Shown here: positions 1-8,270 of the stretch, piece by piece
Layout: each line of letters starts with the position of its first letter
How positions within the stretch are numbered: position 1 is the stretch's first letter
Assembly (NCBI RefSeq): GCF_024448165.1
Contig: NZ_JAMOLN010000083.1
Location: forward strand, 1-39,538
DNA length: 39,538 nucleotides
Direction of reading: 5' to 3'
DNA from: Streptomyces longispororuber
GTDB taxonomy: Bacteria; Actinomycetota; Actinomycetes; Streptomycetales; Streptomycetaceae
Notes under the pieces: generated by a model
The model's database searches: none
What the model saw: the letters and a program-made list of their open reading frames with translations, nothing else
Told to the model about the DNA's origin: nothing
Position numbers and translations under genes: made by a program

Positions 1-559
1 AATGACGGGTGTGTCGTCTTCGCGATCTCACCTCGCTCGTCAGCTGCACTCGCGAACGCTGAGCACTCCACGTTGCATGACATCGCTGTCTCCTGGTCTC
101 AGCTGCGTGCGGAGGACGGGGAAGTAATCGACACAGAGGTTGCAGACGCGATCGTGGGTGATCTGGCTGCTCTCGTCATCAGCGCGCAGCGTCAGGGTCA
201 GGCGTCTACTGCTGGGCCGGATAGACATTCGTGCGCGGAGCCAGATCGCGGCGCCCGCTGTGGTGGTGCCGGCGAAATCGACGACGTTGTGCTTCTCAGG
301 GTGATCTGAGGTGCAACCAACCCGACGGGATGAGCAACGCCCCAGGTCCGGGAGCCTCACAGCAATGGGCCCCACTTCTCGTTGGCCGTTGCATCTGACG
401 TGTAGTCATGATCACTCAAAGGGGTGGCCGGGGTTCGAGCCTGCAGGCCCTGGGGAGCGGTCGCGCGACCATGATCATCGTCTCTCCGGACGCGGCATGC
501 GTCCGTACGGCCATCGGCCGGGCCGAGGCACTCCACCCTTCAGCGAAAGCAGCTCCGCG
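1..559. other. Region without a supportable gene
   Basis: Open frames exist on both strands (a 78-codon plus-strand frame at 73-309 and a 111-codon minus-strand frame at 40-375), but they overlap each other, neither has a convincing ribosome binding site and I recognise no family in either. The minus-strand frame has a slightly more protein-like composition and could be an old gene remnant. I see no hairpin or repeat of note. The promoter of the secreted-protein gene at 560 should lie in its last 150 bases, but I cannot point to clear -35/-10 elements. Confidence 0.4.
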
Positions 560-1492
560 ATGCCCTCCTTGCGTCACCGACTCATTCAGGCGGCCGGCGT
601 CGCCGCCACCACGCTCGCCCTGGCCTGCACGGCGCTCCCCAACGCTTCGGCTGCCGACGTCCCCAAGACGGTGGACATCGAGCGTGGCGCGACCGCCGAG
701 GTTCCCTTCACCTACCAGAACACCGGCGGCAACTACAGCATCGCGCCGTCCGGTGCCTCCGTGGTCTTCACGGCGCCCGAGAACACCACCTTCGCCGAGC
801 AGACCTCTGTGCCGAGCCTCTACAGCGCCAACGGACAGAGCTGGGGCTTCACCAACGTGGGCCTGCGCAACTGCCGGCGCAGCAACAACGACCGCACTCT
901 GACCTGCGACGGTTACGCCAAGAACGGAGGCGAGAGCAGCTGGAACCAATACACCTATCGCCAGTTCCGCCCCAAGGTCACCGTCGACGCCGATGCACCC
1001 TTCGGGAAACTCCCCACGGGCACCGGAACCTTCAACTTCCGCACTCCACAAGGCAACAGCTACAGCCCCAAAGGCACGCTCAGCGTCAACGTCCCGGTCC
1101 CCGTCATGTGCCTGGTCGCACCGAAGGACGCCACGCTGCACGACCCGGTGCGGATCTGGAAGTGCGCAGACATCGACAAGGCCGAGTACGCCTCGGAGTG
1201 GAGTTACGCCAACAACCGCCTGGAGTCCACGGACGGCACCTCCTCCGAGGGCGTCAAGTGCGCCTACAACTGGCCCACACAGCGGGACCAGGTCCAGATG
1301 TGGCTCTGCCAGAGCGACAGCCGAGTGGACTGGACCCGCCAGGGCTCCCAGTTCGTCCACAACGACACCGGCAAGTGCATGGACGCCGGCAGCGGTCGCA
1401 GGAACGGGGACATCGTCACGCTGAAGCCGTGCGCCGGCGGTGACCCCGACCAGGTGTTCACCTGGTCGGGCAGCACGCTCGTGGTGCGGTGA
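560..1492 (+). CDS. Secreted protein with C-terminal ricin-type lectin-like motif
   Basis: 310 residues from the ATG at 560; the frame is open further upstream, but this ATG puts a Sec signal peptide at the very N-terminus (basic MPSLRHR, hydrophobic core, cleavage near NASA|AD). The mature protein has a beta-rich N-terminal part of about 170 residues, then a Cys-rich C-terminal part. Near the end, VHNDTGKCMDAGSGRRNG followed by DQVFTW resembles one repeat of a ricin B-type beta-trefoil (the C-x-D-x-G and Q-x-W signatures), so a carbohydrate-binding role outside the cell is likely. Even spacing of Cys in the C-terminal half suggests disulfides. No catalytic motif was seen. Its stop faces the transporter gene across a hairpin terminator. 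Signal peptide is confident; function is inference. Confidence 0.7.
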   Translation: MPSLRHRLIQAAGVAATTLALACTALPNASAADVPKTVDIERGATAEVPFTYQNTGGNYSIAPSGASVVFTAPENTTFAEQTSVPSLYSANGQSWGFTNVGLRNCRRSNNDRTLTCDGYAKNGGESSWNQYTYRQFRPKVTVDADAPFGKLPTGTGTFNFRTPQGNSYSPKGTLSVNVPVPVMCLVAPKDATLHDPVRIWKCADIDKAEYASEWSYANNRLESTDGTSSEGVKCAYNWPTQRDQVQMWLCQSDSRVDWTRQGSQFVHNDTGKCMDAGSGRRNGDIVTLKPCAGGDPDQVFTWSGSTLVVR

Positions 1493-1552
1493 CCTTGCGC
1501 TGAGCCCGCGCTTCGCCCGCGGTCGGCGCACGAACACGGCGTCCGGTCGCAC

Positions 1553-1578
1553 GCCGCCCTGCTCTGTGGCAGGGCGGC
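1553..1578. terminator. Hairpin terminator between convergent genes
   Basis: Perfect 10-bp inverted repeat (GCCGCCCTGC / GCAGGGCGGC) with a 6-nt loop, placed between two convergent stop codons at 1492 and 1592. It has no clear U-tract, as is usual in high-GC actinomycetes. It could serve both genes. Confidence 0.7.
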
Positions 1579-1591
1579 ACAGTTCCCGGGG

Positions 1592-3172
1592 TCAGAGCCC
1601 GACGATGAGCTGGATGCAGACGATCTTCACCAGGATGGCGAGGGCGAAGAGGGTGGAGTATCCGGCGTTGATGCGGCTGTCGGCGGCCCGAGCGTTGGCG
1701 TAGGCGAGGATCGCGGGGTTTCCTACGTAGCCCGAGAGCAGCCCCATGGTGCGTTCCCGGCTCTGGCCGAGGAGACGGGCGACCAGGATCATCAGGGCGT
1801 AGCTGACGACGGCTCCGATGGCGAGAACCGCGAGGAGTTTCAGGCCGAAGAGCGAGAAGGCGTTCTGGCGGAAGGAGTAGCCGGACGTCAGGCCGACGAC
1901 GGCGAGGAAGAGCAGGAGGCCGATCTGCCGCAGGGTGAGGTTGGCGCGGGTGGGGAGGGTCCACACCAAGGGCCCGGTGCGGCGGCGCCAGCCGAGGATC
2001 ATGCCCATCACGAGCGGGCCGGCACCCGTGCCGAGGGCCAGGGTGGTGCTTCCCATGGTCAGCGACGGGATGCCGATGAGGAAGCCGAGGGCGAGACCGA
2101 GGCCGAGGCTGACCGCGCTGACCTCGCTCACCTTGGTCTCGGTGTCGCCGAGGTAGGTGCTGACGGCGTTCGACTGCTCGCGGGGCATGACGACCCGGAG
2201 CCGGTCGTCGAGCTGGAGGACGAGGTCGTCGTGGGCCAGCATGTCGAAGTCGCCGCGCCGGACCCGGCTGACGAGGGCGCCGTAGCGCTCCTTGAGGCCC
2301 AGCTCGGCGATGGTGTGGCCGGCGAGTGAGGGATCCGTGAGCAGGATGCGGCGGTAGTCGACGGTGTGACGGTCTTCGAGGAGATCCTGGGCGGCAGGGG
2401 AGCCGAGGTACGAGGTGGCGGCGTCCAGGTCGTTCTCGCCGCCGGCCAGGACGACCTGGTCGCCCGGGTCCAGGCGGTCGAGGGTGTGGGCGACGACGGT
2501 CTCGCCGCCTGCCGGACGGAATTCGGTGGCCAGGACGCGCAGGTCCGCGGCTCCCGGCACGTCGGTCCAGCGGGCTGTGCGGGTCACCCGCACCGTTCGG
2601 GCGACGAGTTTCGACGGGAGGCCGGAGTCGGGGTCGCGCCGCGCCTTCCACTTGCGCCGGGTGGCGATCGCCGCGACGAACACGATGGTGATGACGACGG
2701 CCAGGGGGTAGCCGATGGCGTAGCCGACGGCCGGCTGGGCGGGGTCGTCCGAGGCGGCCTGGGCGGCGGCGAGACCAGGCGTGGTGGTTCCGATGCCCGC
2801 GTAGCCGCCGGCGAGGAACGGGCCGCTGATCCCGAAGCCCTGGTGGCCGACGAGTCCGACGACGACCGCGGTGAGGGCAAGGGCCACGACGGCGCCGGCC
2901 ATCACCGCGAGCTGGCCGCGCAGTTCGCGGAAGAACGCCGGGCCTGACTCGAGGCCGACCGTGTAGACGTACAGGGCGAGTCCGAGAGCGGAGACGCCCG
3001 CGGGGACGGCGGGGCCGATGTCAGGGTCGAGCGCGCCGACGAAGAGGCCGACGAACAGCACTCCCGCCGCGCCCAGCTTCACCGGCCCGAACCGGACCAT
3101 GCCGAGGAGCGCGCCCGCCGTGATCACGGCGAAGACGGTCACCCACGGATTGTCCGCGAAGAACTGCCACAC
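1592..3172 (-). CDS. AspT/YidE-type membrane antiporter with RCK_C (TrkA-C) domains
   Basis: About 526 residues. I place the start at the GTG whose first base is 3172 (VWQFFADNPWV) because AGGGGAAGGG lies 8 nt upstream; an ATG 19 codons earlier (3229) is possible but adds a hydrophilic tail not expected for the family. The two homologous membrane halves of the aspartate:alanine exchanger (AAEx/YidE) family are visible: the first ends with GIGTTTPGLAAAQAASD and the second with GYVGNPAILAYANARAAD, the paired signature loops. Between them are about 200 cytoplasmic residues with two RCK_C-like segments (around ATEFRPAGGETV and IAELGLKERYGALV). The substrate (amino acid or dicarboxylate) cannot be told from the sequence. 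It is a stand-alone gene. Confidence 0.85.
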   Translation of the reverse strand: MWQFFADNPWVTVFAVITAGALLGMVRFGPVKLGAAGVLFVGLFVGALDPDIGPAVPAGVSALGLALYVYTVGLESGPAFFRELRGQLAVMAGAVVALALTAVVVGLVGHQGFGISGPFLAGGYAGIGTTTPGLAAAQAASDDPAQPAVGYAIGYPLAVVITIVFVAAIATRRKWKARRDPDSGLPSKLVARTVRVTRTARWTDVPGAADLRVLATEFRPAGGETVVAHTLDRLDPGDQVVLAGGENDLDAATSYLGSPAAQDLLEDRHTVDYRRILLTDPSLAGHTIAELGLKERYGALVSRVRRGDFDMLAHDDLVLQLDDRLRVVMPREQSNAVSTYLGDTETKVSEVSAVSLGLGLALGFLIGIPSLTMGSTTLALGTGAGPLVMGMILGWRRRTGPLVWTLPTRANLTLRQIGLLLFLAVVGLTSGYSFRQNAFSLFGLKLLAVLAIGAVVSYALMILVARLLGQSRERTMGLLSGYVGNPAILAYANARAADSRINAGYSTLFALAILVKIVCIQLIVGL

Positions 3173-3406
3173 GGCCGGGCCCTTCCCCTGCTGCGAATGC
3201 TGCGACGCACAAGTGCCTGACCCGGTCATGATCTTCCAGACCGGGAAGGGCCGCCATTCGGGACCGCCGCTCGACGGGGCGCCGTTGCGGCCGGCCCCAG
3301 CTGTGCCTGTGGCTGCTGGGGCTCCTTCTGCGGGAGTGAGCGCCGGGGTGGTCCTTTGTGGGGAACAAGGGGGTCGGGTAGAGCGTCTGGCCCGCAGAAT
3401 GACTTC

Positions 3407-3784
3407 ATGTCAAAGCTGCTGGCGCGGTCGGTTCGTCGGTCCTCCTCGGGTTCAGTGCTGTCCTTGTGGTCGCAGGACTCTGTTCTGTCGATCGGCTCGG
3501 TGGGTTCGGTGTTGTCCATCGGCTCCGTCGGGTCGGCCCTGTCCGTGGGCTCGATCGGGAGCGCCCTGTCGGCCGGCTCGGTCGGCTCCAGCCTGTCCTT
3601 GATCTCGACCGGGTCGTGGCTGAGTACGGGGTCCTTGTTCTCCGCGCAGTCGCGGTGGTCAGTACTCTCCTGGCGCTCCACTGGCGGCTTCTTGGCCATG
3701 GGAGCGGTAGGGGCAGCGACGGGAGGTGCTGCTCTGGTGGTGATGGGGATGTTGCAGCCGGGCCGTCGACCGGCATCGAGGTGA
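3407..3784 (+). CDS. Serine/glycine nonapeptide-repeat protein with C-terminal hydrophobic helix
   Basis: 125 residues from ATG 3407. After a basic N-terminus (MSKLLARSVRR) comes a run of 9-residue repeats of the form S-x-L-S-x-G-S-x-G (for example SVLSIGSVG, SALSVGSIG, SALSAGSVG), about six copies with decay toward the end. A Gly/Ala-rich hydrophobic segment (FLAMGAVGAATGGAALVVMG) that could span a membrane follows. The periodic Ser/Gly/small-hydrophobic pattern suggests a beta-solenoid or fibrous fold, but I know no named domain for it. It is directly upstream of, and probably cotranscribed with, the PD-(D/E)XK-like gene. The opposite strand is also open here because of the repeat, but that translation has no family features. 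Function unknown. Confidence 0.65.
   Translation: MSKLLARSVRRSSSGSVLSLWSQDSVLSIGSVGSVLSIGSVGSALSVGSIGSALSAGSVGSSLSLISTGSWLSTGSLFSAQSRWSVLSWRSTGGFLAMGAVGAATGGAALVVMGMLQPGRRPASR
3485..3645 (+). repeat. 27-bp coding tandem repeats (nonapeptide array)
   Basis: The DNA encoding the S-x-L-S-x-G-S-x-G units is a diverged 27-bp tandem repeat, most regular at about 3485-3600 (units with tcggctcggtgggttcggtg-like sequence). It is fully inside the reading frame, so copy-number change would preserve the frame. Confidence 0.6.
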
Positions 3785-3836
3785 GGTGCCCATCGTCGAC
3801 GGGCTGGACCAGCGATCACTCTGCCGAAGGGCGGCC

Positions 3837-4436
3837 ATGCCGAACGACGGGCCGTGGAGGCCATGGGGAGCTCCCACTCGCGCTATGTACCTCACCGGCG
3901 ATGAACCCTTCATCGGTGTGGACGGGAAGTCCGTGGCCGACTTCTGGCGCTACTGTGTGCCGAACCTGATGACGAACACGTCGCGGGGACTGCTCGCGCA
4001 GTTCCTCGTCCACACCGCGCTGGGCAGTACGACGCAGCCCGACGAGTGGGACTGCTACGACGTGGCCGGCGAGGATGGTCTGCGGGTCGAGGTGAAGGCG
4101 AGTGCCTACCTGCAGTCGTGGGAGCAGCGGGAACTCTCGTGGATCAGCTTCTCGGTCGACAAGCGTCGCCCGTGGACGGACGGCATCGGCTTCGCGGACG
4201 AGGCGACGTACAACGCGGACGTCTACGTCTTCGCGCTGCACACGGCGATCCGGCACGCGGAGTACGACCCCCTCGTCGTGTCCCAGTGGGAGTTCTACGC
4301 AGCGTCGCGCGCGGCGATTGCGGACTTGAACCAGAAGTCGGCCGGCCTGGCCACGGTGCGCCGCATCGCGCAGGGGCCGGTCGGCTTCGACGACTTGGGC
4401 GATCTGATCCGCTCGGTCGGTGCGACAGCGGGGTGA
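3837..4436 (+). CDS. Uncharacterised protein with a PD-(D/E)XK nuclease-like core
   Basis: 199 residues from ATG 3837 (GAAGG six bases upstream); a GTG at 3786, 2 bp after the preceding stop, and an ATG at 3885 are alternatives. The centre has the pattern of a restriction-endonuclease-like fold: acidic residues at D72/D75 (EWDCYDV), then E85-x-K87 in RVEVKASAYLQSW, followed by an amphipathic helix. The C-terminal half contains ATYNADVYVFALHT and DPLVVSQWEFYAASRAAI, which I associate with a widespread but unnamed actinobacterial family. That family is usually a single domain of about 200 residues, matching this length. Catalysis is not proven; the E-x-K pair and flanking strands are the basis. 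Likely cotranscribed with the upstream repeat protein. Confidence 0.65.
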   Translation: MPNDGPWRPWGAPTRAMYLTGDEPFIGVDGKSVADFWRYCVPNLMTNTSRGLLAQFLVHTALGSTTQPDEWDCYDVAGEDGLRVEVKASAYLQSWEQRELSWISFSVDKRRPWTDGIGFADEATYNADVYVFALHTAIRHAEYDPLVVSQWEFYAASRAAIADLNQKSAGLATVRRIAQGPVGFDDLGDLIRSVGATAG

Positions 4437-4466
4437 GCTCTGGAGGGAGCCTCTTCGTTATCGCCT

Positions 4467-5459
4467 TCAGGCGGAACTGCCGGCGGAACTACCGGCGGAG
4501 CTACCGGCGGAGCTGCCGGTGGGCCGTTGGTATCTGGTGCTCATGGCGTGGAAGACCTTCTTCGGTTCCCAGTGGGTCTCGTTGAGCATGCGTACGACCC
4601 CGTAGGAGGCGATGTCGCGGTCTCCGGGCTTGTCGTAGTTGGCGAAGGAGAACCACAGACCAGTGTCCACGCCTTCTTCCTCGAAGATGTCGAGCAGTTC
4701 GTTGAAGTAGCGCACCTGCTCGTCCTCGTCGGGGATCGCTCCTTGTGGTGGCTGCCAGGCCATGCCGCCGAGCTCGCCGGCGCCTTGGTAGGCGCAGGTG
4801 CCGTACTCGGTGATGGCTACGGGCTTGCCGTGGGTGAGGGCCTCGCGCAGCTGGGCGCGGAAGGTGTCGGCGTTCTGCGCGGTTCGATAGGCGTCGAGTC
4901 CCACCAGGTCGAACGGGGCCCAGTCGACCGGCTCCCACGAGCCGGAGGCGTAGGTGATTCTTCCGCCGAAGTGCGCGCGGACAGTCGTGACGGCGTCGGC
5001 GAGGAAGGCGTTGAGGCGTTCGGGGACCGGGCCGAGGGACATCCACCAGTTCATGTCCGCGGTGGCCATGGCGTGCAGGCGGTCACGGTGGGTGGCACCG
5101 GGCAGGAAGCCGTGGGCGAAGGCGCTGAGTTCGCAGCCGGCGACGAACACGACCTGCGCGCCGTCCTGCCGCAGCGCTTCGGCGCGCTGCGCGCAGTCGG
5201 TGAACAGCGCCAGGATCTCGTCGGGGCGAAGGTCGACGGGGAACGGGGAGAACCACACTTCGAGACCGGCGGCCGCGGCGAGCTGCGCGGCGGTGCCCAG
5301 TCGCTCGGGATCGCGGCCGGAGATGCGCACGGCGTCGCAGTGCAGATCACGCGCGAGTGTCGTCATCTCGTGCTCGACCTGTGCGACGTCGAAGGTCCTT
5401 CGGGTGAGGAAGCGGTCGGGGAAGGTGCCGGTGTCGTAGTTGATGCCTCGTGCGCGCAC
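4467..5459 (-). CDS. TIM-barrel glycoside-hydrolase-like protein with SSAG-repeat tail
   Basis: 330 residues, GTG start at 5459, just 1 bp after the TGA of the upstream TetR gene, so the two are probably translationally coupled. No signal peptide (MRARGINYDTGTFPD), so cytoplasmic. It reads as a (beta/alpha)8 hydrolase: WFSPFPVDL, VVFVAGCELSAF (possible acid/base Glu), DLVGLDAYR, KPVAITEYGTCAY (Glu at the usual nucleophile strand) and TGLWFSFANY occur in barrel order. Homologues are often labelled 'abortive infection protein', a name I would not infer from sequence. The last 16 residues are four SSAG-type units encoded by a 12-bp tandem repeat, a low-complexity tail that looks recently expanded. 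Substrate unknown. Confidence 0.7.
   Translation of the reverse strand: MRARGINYDTGTFPDRFLTRRTFDVAQVEHEMTTLARDLHCDAVRISGRDPERLGTAAQLAAAAGLEVWFSPFPVDLRPDEILALFTDCAQRAEALRQDGAQVVFVAGCELSAFAHGFLPGATHRDRLHAMATADMNWWMSLGPVPERLNAFLADAVTTVRAHFGGRITYASGSWEPVDWAPFDLVGLDAYRTAQNADTFRAQLREALTHGKPVAITEYGTCAYQGAGELGGMAWQPPQGAIPDEDEQVRYFNELLDIFEEEGVDTGLWFSFANYDKPGDRDIASYGVVRMLNETHWEPKKVFHAMSTRYQRPTGSSAGSSAGSSAGSSA
4470..4517. repeat. Four 12-bp tandem repeats at the 3' end of the hydrolase gene
   Basis: Four adjacent 12-bp units of gcggarctrccg ending exactly at the stop codon of the minus-strand hydrolase gene. They encode GSSA x4. A multiple of three keeps the frame, so slippage changes only tail length. 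Confidence 0.85.
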
Positions 5460-5460
5460 G

Positions 5461-6069
5461 TCAGTGGCCTTCTTCGTGGTTGAGTCCGTGTTCCAGCAGG
5501 TCGAAGGCCAGCTCGACGTCCTGCGCCAGGGCGTGGCCGGCCTCCTGGGGGGAGGCTCCGTCCAGCAGTCGCTGGAAGTACGTCTCCTGGAGGGTGAGCA
5601 GGGATGCGGCGATCTGGGCCGCCATCAACGCGGCCTGCGTGGGGCCGTACTCCTCGGCCAGGACCTCCGCCAGTGCCTGGCGTTGCTCGTAGAGGAGACC
5701 GTTCGCCGCGGCCTGGAGCGCAGGGCTGTCCTGGATCACGCGAACGCGAGCGAGCAGTGCGTCCAGGATCGCCGGCGGGAGTTGCCCGGTGGCGAGCATC
5801 CGATGGTGGGCCCGGAGTGCATCGAGGAAGGACTGCCCGGCCGGCCGCTGGGCCACGATCCCGGCCAGGTCGTCACCGCTCGCGCCGTGCAGAACCAGTG
5901 ATTCCTTGGTCGGGAAGTACGCGAAGAGCGTCGCCTTGGCGACCTCACCGGCCTCGGCGATCTCGTTGACCGTCACCGCCTCGAAGCCGCGCTCGCTGAA
6001 CAGCCGCAGCGCCGCTGCGGCGATCCGCTGCCTGGTCTGTTCCTTCTTGCGTTCGCGAAGTCCTGTCAC
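5461..6069 (-). CDS. TetR/AcrR-family transcriptional regulator
   Basis: 202 residues from a GTG at 6069. The N-terminal helix-turn-helix is canonical: RQRIAAAALRLFSERGFEAVTVNEIAEAG followed by VAKATLFAYFPTKESLV (residues about 13-60). The rest is an alpha-helical ligand domain with no assignable ligand. Its TGA is 1 bp from the start of the TIM-barrel hydrolase, so regulator and enzyme form one transcription unit. The long palindrome just upstream of its start (6081-6116) is the likely autoregulatory operator. The tannase gene lies divergently about 370 bp away and might share control, but it has a different palindrome of its own. Confidence 0.9.
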   Translation of the reverse strand: MTGLRERKKEQTRQRIAAAALRLFSERGFEAVTVNEIAEAGEVAKATLFAYFPTKESLVLHGASGDDLAGIVAQRPAGQSFLDALRAHHRMLATGQLPPAILDALLARVRVIQDSPALQAAANGLLYEQRQALAEVLAEEYGPTQAALMAAQIAASLLTLQETYFQRLLDGASPQEAGHALAQDVELAFDLLEHGLNHEEGH

Positions 6070-6080
6070 CCACTCACAAT

Positions 6081-6116
6081 AACCATACCGAGTTCAAAAA
6101 CAAACTCGGTCTGGTT
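6081..6116. promoter_or_regulatory. 36-bp palindrome, candidate TetR operator
   Basis: Two nested inverted repeats: AACCA-n-ACCGAGTT, 8-nt spacer CAAAAACA, AACTCGGT-n-TGGTT. All 13 paired positions match. It starts 12 bp upstream of the GTG of the TetR gene, where the promoter should be, which fits autorepression of the regulator-hydrolase operon. Confidence 0.75.
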
Positions 6117-6309
6117 TTCCGTATGGCGTCTCGACTCCACTACGGGCGACGTGGCCGGACCCTGGGGTAGCGCAACCCGCGTGACCTGCTCGAGTGCAGG
6201 AACATCCGCTCATCGAGCCATGTCTCATGCGCAACTCGAGTGAACCCTCATCTCCAACTTGAGGTGCCGAAAGGCCCGACGCGTGGTGCATCCGCATCAC
6301 TCAATAAGC

Positions 6310-6327
6310 GTCGACAATTTTGTCAAC
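6310..6327. promoter_or_regulatory. Imperfect palindrome upstream of the tannase gene
   Basis: GTCGACAA-TT-TTGTCAAC, an 8+8 inverted repeat with one mismatch, 109 bp before the esterase ATG. The TTGTC/GACAA half-sites resemble those of GntR (FadR-subfamily) regulators. No GntR gene is in the window, so the regulator would be encoded elsewhere. Confidence 0.45.
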
Positions 6328-6436
6328 ACTCTTGTTCCGGTGGACGTACGGGGGATAGCTTCCTTCCCGCCGACGCCGTGTCAGTGGGCCGGTGACCCGG
6401 CGGCCGGTTCGGCGCACCGTTCAAAGGAGTCCTTGC

Positions 6437-8212
6437 ATGCCGCTTCTGATCAGATGGTGTCGGCAGAAGGCGACCGTCTTCCTCGCTGTTCTCGCCGCGG
6501 TCGTGGCCCTCGTCATCGCCGGAAACCTGGCGTTCGCCTCAGGCGCTTCGAGCACCGCGCAGGCTGCGGAAATGGCCGACACCACAGCAGCAAACAGTGC
6601 TTCCGCCAGCATCCCTCCAGCCATGACCTGCGCCGACGTCGCGTCGCTCGACCTCGCAGGCTCGGTCCCCGACGTGCCCTTCCAGATCAGCTCGGCCAAG
6701 ACGCTGGCCTCCTCCGACAACGCGTTCGGCGCGTGGGCGGCCTGCGACGTGACGGGCGTCATCGCCCCGCAGATCCACTTCGAGCTGCTGCTGCCGCAGA
6801 CCGGCTGGCAGGCGAACTACCTGCAGGTCGGCTGCGGGGGCCTGTGCGGCAACGTGAGTCTGAAGTCCGGGGCTCCCGCGACGAACGGATGCGCCCCGCT
6901 GACCGATGGCGCCTTCGCCGTCGCCACCAGCGACGAGGGCCACTCCGGCGGCGGGGGCCTGTTCGGCACCGATCCGACCCTGCGCGCGGACTTCGGCTAC
7001 AAGTCCGACCACCAGCTGGTCCAGGCGGCCAAGGCCATCATCAAGAAGTACTACGGCCGGGACGCCGCACACTCCTACTTCGACGGCTGCTCGCAGGGCG
7101 GCCACCAAGGACTCACCGAGGCCCAGCGCTACCCGACCGACTTCGACGGCATCATCGCCGGCGCCCCGGCGAACAACTTCACCGCGCTCAACACCTTCTC
7201 CCACGCGTGGACCGCCCAGTCCGTCTACCTCGACGGCGGTCCGGCCACCCTCACCACCGCCGATCTGGAGCCGCTGCACAAGGCGGTCCTGAAAGGCTGC
7301 GGTGCCGGTGACTCCGACGGAGTCATCACCGACCCACTGAGCTGCAGCTGGGATCCGGCGAGCATCAAGTGCAGGGCGGGGCAGACCTCGACGAGCTCCG
7401 ACTACTGCCTGACCGCCGACCAGGTCACCACACTGCGCCGGATCTACGCCGGACCGACCGACGAGCACGGCAAGTTGCTCTACCCCGGCTATCAGCTGCG
7501 CGGCTCCGAGCTGAACTGGGCCGGCGTCATCATCCCCACCACGGCGACCGGCACCACCGGTGACATGGCCTTCGTCAAGGACGTCATCCGCTACCTGGCC
7601 TTCGACGAGCCGCGCCCCGACCTGACGTACAAGGACGTCGAGTTCACCGCCGCGTACTTCAAGAAGATCATGCAGCCGAACGAGGGCATGTACGACGCGA
7701 CGGACCCCGCCCTGAGTGCGTTCAAGAAGGCGGGCGGCAAGCTCATCCTCTGGCACGGACTGGGCGACCAGCACATCCCTGCTGTCGGCACCATGGCGTA
7801 CTACAAGGCCGTGACCAAGGCCATGGGTGGCACATCGGACACCAAGGACTTCGCGCGGCTCTTCCTGCTGCCGGGCGTCGCCCACTGCGGCGGCGGACAG
7901 GGGCCGGATCGGATGGACGCGCTGACCGCCCTGGCCGACTGGGTCACCGAGGGCCAGGCACCGGACAGCCTGATCACCAAGTCCGTGGACAGCAGTGGCA
8001 AGACGACCGCATCGCGACCCGTGTACCCCTTCCCGTACGTCGCGAAGAACACCACGGGAGGGCCGGCCGGCGAGGCGAGCAGCTACACCCCTGTGCTGTC
8101 CTCGGCCGAGTCGACTCTGTCCCTGAACTGGCTCGGTTCCTTTCGTTCGGGTTACGAGAAGGTCGGCAACTGGGTCCACGGCACGTGGGTGGTGAGCAAC
8201 GGCAAGACCTGA
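6437..8212 (+). CDS. Secreted tannase/feruloyl esterase-family hydrolase
   Basis: 591 residues from ATG 6437, chosen because AAAGGAG lies 7 nt upstream; an in-frame ATG at 6392 lacks this. An N-terminal basic stretch plus hydrophobic segment (ATVFLAVLAAVVALVIAGNLAFA) and an Ala-rich cleavage region indicate Sec export. The tannase/feruloyl esterase family is identified by the nucleophile motif YFDGCSQGGHQGL (GCSxGG) and the C-terminal PGVAHCGGG carrying the catalytic His; in this family the two flanking Cys of the CS and HC motifs form a disulfide that brings Ser and His together. The acid probably lies in LILWHGLGDQHIP. It would release phenolic acids (gallate or ferulate) from plant esters, which fits the xylan-degrading genes at 26744-30207. 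Monocistronic. Confidence 0.9.
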   Translation: MPLLIRWCRQKATVFLAVLAAVVALVIAGNLAFASGASSTAQAAEMADTTAANSASASIPPAMTCADVASLDLAGSVPDVPFQISSAKTLASSDNAFGAWAACDVTGVIAPQIHFELLLPQTGWQANYLQVGCGGLCGNVSLKSGAPATNGCAPLTDGAFAVATSDEGHSGGGGLFGTDPTLRADFGYKSDHQLVQAAKAIIKKYYGRDAAHSYFDGCSQGGHQGLTEAQRYPTDFDGIIAGAPANNFTALNTFSHAWTAQSVYLDGGPATLTTADLEPLHKAVLKGCGAGDSDGVITDPLSCSWDPASIKCRAGQTSTSSDYCLTADQVTTLRRIYAGPTDEHGKLLYPGYQLRGSELNWAGVIIPTTATGTTGDMAFVKDVIRYLAFDEPRPDLTYKDVEFTAAYFKKIMQPNEGMYDATDPALSAFKKAGGKLILWHGLGDQHIPAVGTMAYYKAVTKAMGGTSDTKDFARLFLLPGVAHCGGGQGPDRMDALTALADWVTEGQAPDSLITKSVDSSGKTTASRPVYPFPYVAKNTTGGPAGEASSYTPVLSSAESTLSLNWLGSFRSGYEKVGNWVHGTWVVSNGKT

Positions 8213-8270
8213 GCCCTCAGCCCCTTGAGCTGAGCACTGCTGTCCGGCGGCGGTGCTCACCTCACGGATC

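Noticed and set aside
1458..2651. Long minus-strand frame of 397 codons
   Set aside because: It overlaps the transporter gene in another frame and is Arg/Pro-rich, the usual shadow of a GC-rich gene. No domain or RBS.
3226..3864. Minus-strand frame rich in (R/D)PTEPxDR repeats opposite the nonapeptide-repeat gene
   Set aside because: The repeats are just the complement of the Ser/Gly repeat. The plus frame has the better start, hydrophobic helix and a downstream partner. The choice is likely but not absolute.
4467..5459. Treating the TIM-barrel protein as an abortive-infection system
   Set aside because: That label in homologues is not backed by any Abi motif; the sequence reads as a glycoside hydrolase.
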